Source: Phenylobacterium hankyongense (GTDB lineage Bacteria; Pseudomonadota; Alphaproteobacteria; Caulobacterales; Caulobacteraceae). Taken from it: 64,000 bases of DNA. Every line of letters starts with the position of its first letter. Position 1 is the stretch's first letter. A model generated the notes under the pieces. It saw only the letters and a list, made by a program, of their open reading frames with translations, was not told the DNA's origin and made no database searches. The position numbers and the translations under genes are program-made. Where the stretch lies: contig NZ_QFYP01000001.1 of the NCBI RefSeq assembly GCF_003254505.1, positions 1,844,001 through 1,908,000 of the forward strand, written 5' to 3'. Of this stretch, positions 35,949 to 44,474 are shown one piece after another.

Positions 35949-37052
35949 ATGGCCTACAGCCAAATCGACCCCGCGAGCCTGGATGGCGATGCGCTCACAC
36001 AGTGGTACCTCCGGTCACCGGACGACATCGAACAGGAGCGCCAGCAAGCCGCCGATCAGCGGTACCGGGATTTCTTTGGCCGCAACGCCGGAGTCGATCC
36101 GGGTCCGGGATTCGACGCCGAATCTGAAACACCCACCCAAGACATCGATCCGGGGGCCTACGGAGGATACGAGGCGCCGGGACAAGACATCGATCCTGGA
36201 TTCACCTGGGTTCCCGACGGACCCAACAGGTTTCGAAGCGTTTCGACCTCGATCGACCAGGGAGCGAGGCCTTCTCCTGGGCCCAACCCCGCAGGGTCGG
36301 CGACGCAACCCGCAATCAGTTCGGCTCGCAACGGGTTGATGCCCGTCAGCGCGAGGGCCCCTCAGCCCGGCTCGAGCACGCCAGCGTCCCCTCCGCCCAT
36401 CCCGTCACCATCGCCAAGGGCCGGCGCGACCTCGCCGGGCTTTCAATCCCCTTTCGATGTGGCGCTCGGTGCGTTCCACAACTTCCAGCACGGTCCCAAG
36501 ATTCCGCGGCCCAATCTGGCGGAGTCCTTCATTCCAGTGGTCGGCCCGGCGTGGGAAGCGACAGCGGACCTGCAGGACGGCAACTATGCCGGGGCCGCTT
36601 TCAACGGCGCGATGGCGGTCGCCGATGCGCTGCCGCTAGGTGTCGCCGTGAAGGGGCTGAACGCAGCGAGGAAGGGCATCACTATCCTCAAGGACGGATC
36701 GGTTACGGCCGACGCTGCGCGCAAGATGCTAAAGGCGCGCGGCCTGGTCAGATCTGGCGAGGAGGTCCATCACACCGTTCCCCTGAATGGGCTCGGCCGA
36801 AATGTCGAAGACTGGCGCAACCACTTCGCGTTGCTGAAGCCCCTTCCAAAGGAAATACATCGACGCCTCACTGGCAGCTGGATGGGCAAGCCGGAGTTCG
36901 ATCCCATTCGCAAGATCTGGTACGGCACGACGGACTGGCAGAAGGCCGTGCCGACCGGTCTCGCGGCCTATGGCGCTGATGCGTGGGAGAACTTGACGCA
37001 TCCATTCGGATCGCCGGCCAGCGGCGCCCCCAATTCTCGCGGCAGACCTTGA
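35949..37052 (+). CDS. Putative secreted toxin with C-terminal HNH/AHH-like nuclease domain
   Basis: 367 residues, GAGGA 9 nt before the ATG. The N-terminal 165 residues are Pro/Ser/Gly-rich and disordered, with a repeated QDIDPG at 64-69 and 79-84 and no Sec signal peptide. Residues 194-236 (FIPVVGPAWEATADLQDGN and the Ala/Gly-rich part after it) look like the pretoxin region seen before C-terminal toxin domains. The C-terminal domain has EEVHHTVPLNGLG (His274-His275), then RNHFALLKPLPKEIHRRL (Asn291, His304), the spacing of AHH/WHH-type HNH nucleases of polymorphic toxins. The delivery route is unknown. The downstream gene is the candidate immunity protein. Confidence 0.7.
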   Translation: MAYSQIDPASLDGDALTQWYLRSPDDIEQERQQAADQRYRDFFGRNAGVDPGPGFDAESETPTQDIDPGAYGGYEAPGQDIDPGFTWVPDGPNRFRSVSTSIDQGARPSPGPNPAGSATQPAISSARNGLMPVSARAPQPGSSTPASPPPIPSPSPRAGATSPGFQSPFDVALGAFHNFQHGPKIPRPNLAESFIPVVGPAWEATADLQDGNYAGAAFNGAMAVADALPLGVAVKGLNAARKGITILKDGSVTADAARKMLKARGLVRSGEEVHHTVPLNGLGRNVEDWRNHFALLKPLPKEIHRRLTGSWMGKPEFDPIRKIWYGTTDWQKAVPTGLAAYGADAWENLTHPFGSPASGAPNSRGRP

Positions 37053-37106
37053 CCTTGCCCAAAGGCGAGTCAAAGTAGGTTCTTCATTTGTTCTGGACGA
37101 GCGACT

Positions 37107-37574
37107 GTGAACACACAAGAGGCGAACTTCCGATTCCCGGTCCTGGGCTTCACGCCAGATCGTGAGATCTGGGGATTCCCCGATATCAACGCACTCACCT
37201 CGTGCGGTCCGCGCACGCTGAAGAACAACATGCAGGCTGGCCTGGAGCTCATTGATGCCGATGGGCGTCGTTGGATTGTCCGGTCAGTTCGACGCGTGGG
37301 TCGTGGGCGGCCACTGCTCTGGTGGTTCGTGTCGGCGTTGCTGACCGGCGCCCCGCAATCCAGGATCGAGCACGAACTTGAGCAACTGGAGAGCGTAAGC
37401 CTAAGTGAAGCGCAAGCTCGAACCTGCGCTTCACTTAGGGCTTTCCCCGAAGACTGGGGCGCAGAGGAAGTGGACGACGCCTTCCTCGAGCAGCGGATCG
37501 CGGAAGTCAGCAACACGCAGACGATTGCAGCCATTCATGGGGTTCTTGGTCTGGACAGTTTCATGGGGTATTGA
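37107..37574 (+). CDS. Hypothetical protein, candidate immunity protein to the upstream toxin
   Basis: 155 residues from a GTG, 54 nt after the toxin gene. No recognised family. The N-terminal half (FRFPVLGFTPDREIWGFPD, then GLELIDADGRRWIVRSV) looks like a beta-rich domain; the C-terminal half is acidic and helical (EDWGAEEVDDAFLEQRIAEV), as immunity proteins often are. Residues about 97-112 are encoded by an in-frame palindrome. The immunity role rests on position, size and acidity only. Confidence 0.5.
   Translation: MNTQEANFRFPVLGFTPDREIWGFPDINALTSCGPRTLKNNMQAGLELIDADGRRWIVRSVRRVGRGRPLLWWFVSALLTGAPQSRIEHELEQLESVSLSEAQARTCASLRAFPEDWGAEEVDDAFLEQRIAEVSNTQTIAAIHGVLGLDSFMGY
37400..37439. repeat. 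Perfect 15-bp inverted repeat inside the candidate immunity gene
   Basis: The arms CCTAAGTGAAGCGCA (37400-37414) and its exact reverse complement (37425-37439) flank a 10-nt loop. The complementarity extends about 3 bp more on each side with a 1-nt bulge. The hairpin is in frame and codes for about 16 residues between two parts that otherwise read as a continuous helix. Rickettsial palindromic elements insert into genes this way. I see no second copy in the window. Confidence 0.8.
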
Positions 37575-37631
37575 GCTGGGTAGAGTTTACATTGGATAGA
37601 ACTATCCAACAGAAAACATTCGCGTTTTCCC

Positions 37632-37685
37632 CAGACTACGAATCTGAGGGTCGGGCGTTCGAATCGTTCCGGGCGCGCCATTTTC
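37632..37685 (+). repeat. Right attachment repeat (attR), truncated tRNA-Arg copy
   Basis: 54 nt, matching the 3' part of tRNA-Arg except for G instead of A at 37655. It lacks the acceptor 5' strand and D-arm, so it cannot be a tRNA. Under the usual model it is the displaced original tRNA end. The 230 bp after it, up to the sulfotransferase gene, hold no gene that I can support. Confidence 0.88.
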
Positions 37686-37917
37686 CCACCACCGTTGAAA
37701 ACAAAGCGGTTTCCCCGTTGGGGACCGTCGGCGGACGATTGCTACGCGTTGCGCTCGACATGTGGCGAAGGACGCTGGATTCCCATCATCTGATGAGAAC
37801 AGGCGCCGAGGCGCATCAGGAGCTGACGACGCATCCTAGCGATCGGTCGGCGGCGCGATCTCGTGGCGGCCGGCTCCGCCAGCCGCGCGCGCCTCATCTC
37901 CTCAGCTCGTCCCGGCG

Positions 37918-38772
37918 TCAGGCGGCGGCGGGTTCGAGGACGAAGCGCTTCGCGGCCATCAGCGGGCCGCAGGTTTCGGTCAGGATCTGCAGGTCGTCCT
38001 CACCCAGCCGTCCGATCCAGTCGTCGGCGACGCCCTTGCGGAAGTAGGATTTCGGGTCCTCCTCGCCCCGCCGCCGGCCGCTCAGCGCTTCGAACGACGT
38101 CGAGCGGCCGATGCTGTCGATGATCTCCGGATCGGTCGAGACGCCGAGGAAGGCGAACATCCGCGCCGTCTCCGCCGCGGTGTCGGCGAGCAGGTCGCGA
38201 TAGCGGAGCTCGTGCACGGCCCCGGGATTCGCCTGCGCGAAGGCGTCGACGGCGCTCACCGCCTCGACCCACTCGACCGCGCCGCGGCGGACCAGCTCCC
38301 GGTATCGCGGCGAGCCGCTGTCGAAGGCCTCGGGGATTCCGGCCCGTTTCGCGTGGTTCAGGCGCGCGACCGCCACATCGCGCGGGTCGCGGACGATGTT
38401 GATGAACCGCGCGGCCGGGAACAGGCGCTGCAGGTTGGCCAGGCCGAAGGTGTAGCGCGGGGTCTTGTCGCCGACCCAGCGGACCTGCGGGTCCGACACG
38501 CGCGCCAGCAGTCGGCGCAGGATGAAGTCACGGGCGATGCCGTCGAAGTCGGCCTGCGCCAGCGGCTGGTAATACGGCTTGCCTTCATAGACCCGGCTCG
38601 CGACGACGCCGAGCAGCTGGTTGTAGTCGTTGACGACCTTGGACACGGGTATGGCGAAGGCTTCGACGAAATGCCCTTCGCCGGAGCAGCTGACCTCCGG
38701 ATGGGCGTCGAGGACCCGCTGGATCCAGGTGGTGCCGCTCTTCGCCGCGCCGCACGCAAAAAATACGTTCAC
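37918..38772 (-). CDS. Sulfotransferase
   Basis: 284 residues, PAPS-dependent fold. The 5'-phosphosulfate loop is AAKSGTTWIQRVLDAHP, and the 3'-phosphate-binding strand-helix is RFINIVRDPRDVAVARLNHAKR. A glycan or other small acceptor is likely, given the adjacent glycosylation genes. No promoter is apparent; it is divergent from an FkbM gene across 264 bp with no other gene. Confidence 0.88.
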   Translation of the reverse strand: MNVFFACGAAKSGTTWIQRVLDAHPEVSCSGEGHFVEAFAIPVSKVVNDYNQLLGVVASRVYEGKPYYQPLAQADFDGIARDFILRRLLARVSDPQVRWVGDKTPRYTFGLANLQRLFPAARFINIVRDPRDVAVARLNHAKRAGIPEAFDSGSPRYRELVRRGAVEWVEAVSAVDAFAQANPGAVHELRYRDLLADTAAETARMFAFLGVSTDPEIIDSIGRSTSFEALSGRRRGEEDPKSYFRKGVADDWIGRLGEDDLQILTETCGPLMAAKRFVLEPAAA

Positions 38773-39036
38773 GAGACCCGACCTTCACTAAGCAGGGCTT
38801 GGCTACGCACCGATGGCGTCGTTCGATGACTCTCGGTATGGCAGCGTTTCAACTGGCTGTCGGGCCGCTTCTGCAACGGAAGCGTGTGCATCGCAAGATC
38901 GTCGGTGCGCAGCGGCGACGTTCCCGACAGCGATGCGGGCCGGCGGGACTGCCGGCTTGTGGCGTTGCGGCCATCGCGCTAGCTCAGCGGCGAACGGCGC
39001 GTTCAAGGCCGCTCGTCCGCGGGGACCAGATCCAAC

Positions 39037-39768
39037 ATGCGCACCATGACGCTCGCCGAGGGGCTGGAGATGCTCGTCGCGCTTCGCGACCAGACCTCGG
39101 CGCCGTCCAAGGACGAGCAGATGGCGTTCATCAACTTCTGCCTGGTCAACCTAACCCGCAGCAAATCCCAGTTCCTGCAGGACCTGTGGGTCGCCTATGA
39201 GCTGAAGTCCCGGAAGAACGGCTTCTTCGTGGAATTCGGCGGGGCGGACGGGATCAAGTTCAGCAACAGCTACTTCCTGGAAACCGAGCTCGGCTGGAAC
39301 GGGGTCGTGGCCGAGCCGGCGCGGGTCTGGCACCCGGCGATCCGCAACAACCGGGCCTGTTTCGTCGACAACCGCTGCGTCTGGACCCAGTCCGGCCAGT
39401 CGCTCACCTTCAACCAGCCGCCGATCGCCGCCCACTCCACGATCGACAGCTACTCCGACAGCGACGTGCATGCCGACACCCGCAAGGACGGCCAGCGCTA
39501 TGAGGTCGAGACGATCTCACTGAACGACCTGCTGCAGTTCTGGGGCGCGCCGCGACGGATCGACTACCTGTCGATCGACACCGAGGGCTCGGAGCTGGAC
39601 ATCCTCCAGGCCTTCGACTTCGCCACCTACGACGTCCGGCTGATCACGGTGGAGCACAACCATTCGGACAAGCGCCAGCCGCTGTTCGAGCTGCTCACCT
39701 CGAAGGGCTTCCGCCGCAAGTTCGAGAAGCTCTCCGGCGTCGACGACTGGTACGTGAAGACCTACTAG
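39037..39768 (+). CDS. FkbM-family methyltransferase (1)
   Basis: 243 residues. SAM-binding motif FFVEFGGADGIKFSNSYFLE, then WNGVVAEPARVW and a C-terminal DYLSIDTEGSELDIL, the FkbM signature. FkbM enzymes O-methylate sugars or polyketides. It has an N-terminal extension of about 65 residues compared with the two other FkbM proteins here. Its 3' end overlaps the convergent TPR-GT by 4 nt. An alternative ATG is at 39046. Confidence 0.88.
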   Translation: MRTMTLAEGLEMLVALRDQTSAPSKDEQMAFINFCLVNLTRSKSQFLQDLWVAYELKSRKNGFFVEFGGADGIKFSNSYFLETELGWNGVVAEPARVWHPAIRNNRACFVDNRCVWTQSGQSLTFNQPPIAAHSTIDSYSDSDVHADTRKDGQRYEVETISLNDLLQFWGAPRRIDYLSIDTEGSELDILQAFDFATYDVRLITVEHNHSDKRQPLFELLTSKGFRRKFEKLSGVDDWYVKTY

Positions 39769-40817
39769 CCGACCGCCCGACGAACGTCGTCCACGGCGTC
39801 GCGAACCCGCCGGACGACCGGGGCCCAGTCGCCGGAGCTCTCCTGCCGGAAGAGCCGCATGCCGGGATACCAGGGGGAGTCATCGCGCCCGCGCAGCCAG
39901 CGCCAGTCGGTATCGACGGCCGGCAGCAGCACCCAGGCCGGCGTTCCGAGGCAGCCGGCAAGGTGCGCCACTGAGGTGTCCACCGAGATCACCAAATCCA
40001 GCCCGGCGACGGTCGCGGCGGTGTCCGCAAAGGTGCGCGCGCCGGTCGCCTCCGGCGAGAGGTCCTGGCCCAGCTCCAGCAGCCAGGCGGCGAGGTCGGC
40101 GGGCAGGGAGCGGTGGGCGTCGTTCGCGTGCGTCGGGCGCCCGCGGCCCATCACCCCGACGCCGCCGCCCGAGCGGCGCTTCACCGGAAGGGGCGCAGGC
40201 GGCGGCAGGGTCTCCACGGTGACGCCGAGGTGGAGCGGCAGGGAGCAGATCAGCGTCCAGTAGTCCGCCATCGGCAGCTCCACCCGGCCCTGGCCGACGA
40301 TGCAGCCCGGAAACAGCGGGGCGAGCTCAGGCGGGCAGACGAAAAGAACCTCGCAGTCGCTGGGCAGTGAGCGGAAGAAGCGGGCGAACTGCAGCTGGTC
40401 GCCGAAACCCTGCTCCGCCCAGACGATCAGGCGCTTGCCGGCCAGGTTTTCGCCTCGCCACTCCGCGATCCGCATCTGCGGGTTGGGGGTCCGGAGGCCG
40501 GGGATGCGGCGCCTGGCTTCGTAGAGCGGCCAGCCCTCGGCGTAGCGGCCCTGCGCCAGCAGCTCCAGGGCGAGCGCGTGCTGGGCGGGGGCGAAGTCCG
40601 GCTCCAGCGCCAGGGCGCCTCTCAACGAACGTTCGGCCTCGTCGAACCGTGCGGTCGCCGCGTAGAGGACACCCAGGTTGTGCAAGGCCGCGGGCATGGC
40701 CCCGAGCGCCAGGTAGCCCCGCTCGGCGGCCGCGAGGTCACCGACGCGATGGGCGTCCGCCGCCCGATCCAGCAACGCCTTCGCGAGATTGGCGTCCCAA
40801 CCTTCCGACGAGATCAT
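39765..40817 (-). CDS. TPR-glycosyltransferase paralogue A
   Basis: 350 residues. About two TPR units (residues 10-95) end in RYAEGWPLYEARRR, then a GT9/GT41-like catalytic domain with AGKRLIVWAEQGFGDQLQFARF and DLVISVDTSVAHLAGCLGTPAWVLLP, and finishes DTDWRWLRGRDDSPWYPGMRLFRQ. It probably glycosylates protein or a glycan in the cytoplasm. It lies 2 nt after paralogue B in one operon with a GT4 gene, and shares HANDAHRSL with B. Confidence 0.85.
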   Translation of the reverse strand: MISSEGWDANLAKALLDRAADAHRVGDLAAAERGYLALGAMPAALHNLGVLYAATARFDEAERSLRGALALEPDFAPAQHALALELLAQGRYAEGWPLYEARRRIPGLRTPNPQMRIAEWRGENLAGKRLIVWAEQGFGDQLQFARFFRSLPSDCEVLFVCPPELAPLFPGCIVGQGRVELPMADYWTLICSLPLHLGVTVETLPPPAPLPVKRRSGGGVGVMGRGRPTHANDAHRSLPADLAAWLLELGQDLSPEATGARTFADTAATVAGLDLVISVDTSVAHLAGCLGTPAWVLLPAVDTDWRWLRGRDDSPWYPGMRLFRQESSGDWAPVVRRVRDAVDDVRRAVG

Positions 40818-40819
40818 CG

Positions 40820-41956
40820 CTAGCTTCGAGGGGCGCCCGCAGGGCCGGGCTGGAAGAACGCCTGCAGGTTGGTCGCCAGGGCGCGCAGCACCTCGGCCCA
40901 GCTTCCGGGCTGCGCCTGGCGGAACAGCCGGACCGACGGATACCAGGGGCTGTCGGTCCGCTCACGCATCCAGCGCCAGTCCGTGCCGACCGCCGGCAGC
41001 AGCACCCAGCAGGGCCGCCCCATCGCGCCGGCCAGGTGGGCTGTCGCGGTATCGACCGTGATCACCAGGTCCAGCCGCTCGATGATCGCGGCGGTGTCGG
41101 CGAAGTCGGCGATCGGCAGCGGGCTTTCCCCCGGGATCAGGGAGATGGCGCCGGGCAGGGCGTGCAGGAAGGAGGCGGCCTCCGCGTGCAGGGAGCGGTT
41201 GGCGTCGTTGGCGTGCTGGGGATTGCCGCGGGCGACGACGCCGATGCGGACGCCCGGGCCGATGCGTGGCGTCCAGGCCGCCCGCCGGTCGGCCGGCGCG
41301 CGGAGGTACGGCGTTAGGCCGGGCAGCTGGTCGAGCGTCAGCCCCAGGCGATGCGGCAGGGAGCCGAGCATGCTCCAGGCGTCGGTGACCGGTATCCGCA
41401 TCTGGCCTTCGGCCCGGATCACCGGGACCTTGAGCTCGCCCATCAGGGCGGCGACCGGCGGCCTGGCGATCAGCGTCGCGTCGATTCCGCGGTCGCGCAG
41501 GACGGGGACGAACCGGGCGAACTGGATGGCGTCGCCGACCCCCTGTTCGTCCCACACGGTGAGGGAGCGCACCGGGCCCCCGTCCCATTCGGGGCTGTCG
41601 ACACTGGGCCGAAAGGCCGCGGCCGCCGGCAGTTCGCTTCGCGCCTCGTAGAGCGGCCAGCCTTCCGCGAAGCGGCCCAGCGCCAACAGGGACATCCCCA
41701 GGTTCATCCTGGCGAGCGCGTCGTCGGGCTGCGCCGCGACGATGTCTCGGCGCACGTCCACCGCCTCATCCCACCGGCCCTGCAGATCCAGCAGCCGCAC
41801 CAGGTGCTGGCGCACGGCGACGGCGATCTTCGGCTCGGCCATGGCCTGGCGGTACGAACGTTCCGCGGCGGCGAGGTCGCCGGCGTCGTGCGCCAGCAGG
41901 CCGCGCCGGAACTCCGTCAGCGGGGGCGCCGCCTCGCGACCCGGCAGGTCACCCAA
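40820..41956 (-). CDS. TPR-glycosyltransferase paralogue B
   Basis: 378 residues from a TTG that overlaps the GT4 stop by 8 nt. The layout is as in paralogue A: short TPR region ending in RFAEGWPLYEARS, LTVWDEQGVGDAIQFARFV, DTAAIIERLDLVITVDTATAHLAGAMGRPCWVLLPAVGTDWRW, and DSPWYPSVRLFRQ. HANDANRSL links it to A. Gene order and overlaps make GT4, B and A one transcription unit. Confidence 0.84.
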   Translation of the reverse strand: MGDLPGREAAPPLTEFRRGLLAHDAGDLAAAERSYRQAMAEPKIAVAVRQHLVRLLDLQGRWDEAVDVRRDIVAAQPDDALARMNLGMSLLALGRFAEGWPLYEARSELPAAAAFRPSVDSPEWDGGPVRSLTVWDEQGVGDAIQFARFVPVLRDRGIDATLIARPPVAALMGELKVPVIRAEGQMRIPVTDAWSMLGSLPHRLGLTLDQLPGLTPYLRAPADRRAAWTPRIGPGVRIGVVARGNPQHANDANRSLHAEAASFLHALPGAISLIPGESPLPIADFADTAAIIERLDLVITVDTATAHLAGAMGRPCWVLLPAVGTDWRWMRERTDSPWYPSVRLFRQAQPGSWAEVLRALATNLQAFFQPGPAGAPRS

Positions 41957-43607
41957 GGGGTGGCGCCACGGCTCGCACCACCTGCATCTTCATCATGCGG
42001 GCGATCACTTCGGTCATCAGCTCGACGCCGAGGCCGATCTGGCCGGCCAGATCCCGGGCGGTGGAGGTCTTGCCGTCCAGTCCCGCGAAGACGCCCTCGA
42101 TGATCTTGATGTCCACCTTCCAGTGCTGGAACAGCTGGTGCGTGGCGATCGCGACGTACCGCTCGATCAGGGCCCCCGGCGCGAGCGTCACCGGGCTGTC
42201 GGGCGCCACCCATTCGGTGGGGAACTGGGCGAAGGCCGAGTAGGGATCGGGATGGGCCGGCGCATGCCGCGGCGCCCGGTTCCAATAGGCCGTCTGGTCG
42301 TCGGTGAGCCCCAGGCGGATGGCGGTAAGCTCGTCCCACAGCGCCTGGTAGCGGGCGTAAATCTTCGTCCAGTCGTAGGACTCGCGCGCCCGCGCCCGAC
42401 CGGCCGCGCCCAGCCGGCGGCGGAGCGCCTCGTCGGTGACCAGCTGCGTCAGGCGCTCCACCAGGATCGGCGCGTCGACCGACACCGACACGCAGGTCCG
42501 GAACAGCATGTAGTCGTAGTTGAGATCGCCGACCTCGTGGGCGCGACCGATCTGATCGCCCATGCCCGGCGCCGGCGCGCGGCTCGGGACCAGGAAGCCG
42601 TCCACGCCGTCGCGGACGGTGTCGCGATAGCCGTCCCAGTCGCTGACGATCACCGGCAGGCCGTTCGCCATCGCCTCCAGCGGCGTGATCCCGAACGTCT
42701 CCTGGATGTTGTCGGACAGCGAGATGAAGAAGTCGGCGGCCAGCCAGGCGCCTCGATAGTTATCCGCATCCGCGCCGTCGACGAACACCGCCCGCACGTC
42801 CGGGCAGAAGTCGGCCATGGCCTTGCGGTACAGGTCCTCGGTGCTCAAAGTGGGGAACTTGCCTGCCTGGACGAGGGTGACGCGGCGGCCGGTCCGGACG
42901 CAGACCTCCTGCAGGGCGGCGAACATCTGGAAGGGATGGGCCTTGGCGTGAACGGACAGGCGGCCGGCGAACAGCGCCACCACCTCGTCCTCCTCGATCG
43001 CCAGCCGGGTGCGGGCCGCGGCGCGATCGGCTGGCGTGCTCTGGAAATCGTCGACGTGCACGCCCAGCGGAATGATCGGCAGCTGCACCCGATCCGGCCG
43101 CCGCACGTCGGGCCCGAACCGCCAGGCCAGATAGTCGTCCTGCGCGTCGAGGCTGTCGGTCACCACGCTGACCGCGGCGCGGGAGGTGCAGATCAGGGCG
43201 TCCCACGGCGCTAGCGGCAGGGCTGCGTAATCCGGGATGACCAGCAGCGGCTTGCCGATCAGGGTGTGGGTCATCCCGCACAGGCTGTAGCGGGTCGGGC
43301 CGGCGCGAAGGCGGAGCTTCGCCATCAGGTCGAACTCGCAATCGGGACGGAACAGCACCCCGCGCTCGGCCATCAGCGGCAGCTGGCTGCGGGGGATCCA
43401 GCGGGTCTGCGCGGCGGGGTCGATCTCCTGGACCGTCTTCTGGAAGATCGCCGACGAGTCGCTGTACGGCGAGAAGCCCCAGACCGGGCGGCCCTCGTGC
43501 GCCTTGACCATCGCGCGCAGGAAGCTGTTGCCGGCCGATTGGCGGCCCATGAGCTTGGGCCCGTCAAGACGGTAGGCGTCGGCCTCGAAGAGAATGGCTG
43601 CGTCCAT
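41949..43607 (-). CDS. GT4-family glycosyltransferase with C-terminal extension (module 1)
   Basis: 552 residues. The GT-B core has IIPLGVHVDDF, VVALFAGRLSVHAKAHPFQMF and the donor site DNIQETFGITPLEAMANGLPVIVSDWDGYRDTVRDGVDGFL. After about residue 400 comes a 150-residue tail with no recognised domain (FPTEWVAPDSPVTLAPGALIERYVAIATHQLFQHWKVDIK). The gene at 52454 has the same core and a similar tail. The ATG at 43607 is favoured over 43643. Confidence 0.88.
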   Translation of the reverse strand: MDAAILFEADAYRLDGPKLMGRQSAGNSFLRAMVKAHEGRPVWGFSPYSDSSAIFQKTVQEIDPAAQTRWIPRSQLPLMAERGVLFRPDCEFDLMAKLRLRAGPTRYSLCGMTHTLIGKPLLVIPDYAALPLAPWDALICTSRAAVSVVTDSLDAQDDYLAWRFGPDVRRPDRVQLPIIPLGVHVDDFQSTPADRAAARTRLAIEEDEVVALFAGRLSVHAKAHPFQMFAALQEVCVRTGRRVTLVQAGKFPTLSTEDLYRKAMADFCPDVRAVFVDGADADNYRGAWLAADFFISLSDNIQETFGITPLEAMANGLPVIVSDWDGYRDTVRDGVDGFLVPSRAPAPGMGDQIGRAHEVGDLNYDYMLFRTCVSVSVDAPILVERLTQLVTDEALRRRLGAAGRARARESYDWTKIYARYQALWDELTAIRLGLTDDQTAYWNRAPRHAPAHPDPYSAFAQFPTEWVAPDSPVTLAPGALIERYVAIATHQLFQHWKVDIKIIEGVFAGLDGKTSTARDLAGQIGLGVELMTEVIARMMKMQVVRAVAPPLG

Positions 43608-43729
43608 CGGCGGCGCACTAGCATGAGGGCCGCCGCCTCCCAAGGGCTCAGCCGTCGCGTTGCCGCAAGGCCCGCCTTCCGATAGGTGTCCGCGGCGCGG
43701 ACGGGCCGACGCGGGAGCAGCAGGCGCAG

Positions 43730-44473
43730 ATGGCGAAGTCGTTCAACTCGAACTTCTTTTACCAGCTCAGCAACTTCGAGCTGTTCCGGCACGGCGTGGA
43801 GGCGATCTATAAGGCCCTGAGGGTGAAGGACGGCTTCTTCGCCAGCGACGGGTTGGTCGCCTATTGGCGCAACCTCGGCTTCCTGGACGACGAGGCCTTC
43901 GTGGCCGCCCACAAGCGCAATGCGGTTGAGGGTCATGAGAAGGGGATCATCTGGCGCACGGCCACTCTGGTCTGGGCGGCGCGCCAGGCGTTGAAGCTGG
44001 ACGGCGATTTCGTGGAGTGCGGTTGCTACAAGGGCGTCTCCGCCCGGATCGTCGCCGAAACCGTCGACCTCGCCTCCACCGGCAAGCGGTTCTTCCTCTA
44101 CGACCTGTTCGAGCACGACGAGGCGATGCCGCACCACGCCATGCCGGAGCACGGCCCGGACCTCTACCAGCGCACGCTCGAGCGGTTCGCCGACATGCCC
44201 AACGTGGTGGTCACCAAGGGCCTGATCCCCGACACCCTGGCGAACGCGCCGGACAAGATCGCCTTCATGCACATCGATATGAACAACGCCCGCGGCGAGA
44301 TCGCGGCCCTGGAGCACCTGTTCGACCGGATGCCGCCGGGCGGCGTGCTGGTGCTCGACGACTATGGCCAGCTTGGCTACCGCGACCAGTTCGACGCCGA
44401 GAACGCCTGGTTCGCCGCCCGCGGGTACCACGTCCTGGAGAGCCCGACCGGCCAGGGCCTGGTCATCAAGTAG
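43730..44473 (+). CDS. TylF/macrocin O-methyltransferase-like protein
   Basis: 247 residues. GDFVECGCYKGVSARIVAETV is the SAM loop, FFLYDLFEHD the next acidic strand, IAFMHIDMNNARGEIAALEHLFDRMPPGGVLVLDDYG the TylF signature. Enzymes of this family methylate sugar hydroxyls. It is one of four methyltransferases in the cluster. It is divergent from the GT4 gene, and 1 nt before the esterase. Confidence 0.85.
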   Translation: MAKSFNSNFFYQLSNFELFRHGVEAIYKALRVKDGFFASDGLVAYWRNLGFLDDEAFVAAHKRNAVEGHEKGIIWRTATLVWAARQALKLDGDFVECGCYKGVSARIVAETVDLASTGKRFFLYDLFEHDEAMPHHAMPEHGPDLYQRTLERFADMPNVVVTKGLIPDTLANAPDKIAFMHIDMNNARGEIAALEHLFDRMPPGGVLVLDDYGQLGYRDQFDAENAWFAARGYHVLESPTGQGLVIK

Positions 44474-44474
44474 C

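Larger units (their letters stand above)
35533..37685. mobile_element. 2.15-kb tRNA-Arg mini-island carrying a toxin-immunity-like pair, no integrase
   Basis: The 54-nt direct repeats at 35533-35586 and 37632-37685 enclose about 2.05 kb. The interior is visibly more AT-rich than its neighbours, with T-tracts near 35680, and codes on the plus strand only for the 367-aa toxin-like and 155-aa candidate immunity proteins. I see no integrase, excisionase or transposase. It may be a satellite mobilised by an integrase elsewhere, or a shrunken remnant of a larger island. Confidence 0.8.

Noticed and set aside
37070-37534. A 154-codon minus-strand frame opposite the candidate immunity gene
   Set aside because: Antisense shadow; the palindrome makes both strands read a similar peptide, which explains its apparent plausibility.
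37632-37685. Possible second tRNA-Arg gene
   Set aside because: It lacks the acceptor 5' strand, D-arm and half of the anticodon arm; it is only the att copy.
37571-38047. A 158-codon frame running through the right att repeat
   Set aside because: It begins in the end of the candidate immunity gene, translates a tRNA fragment and runs antisense into the sulfotransferase gene.
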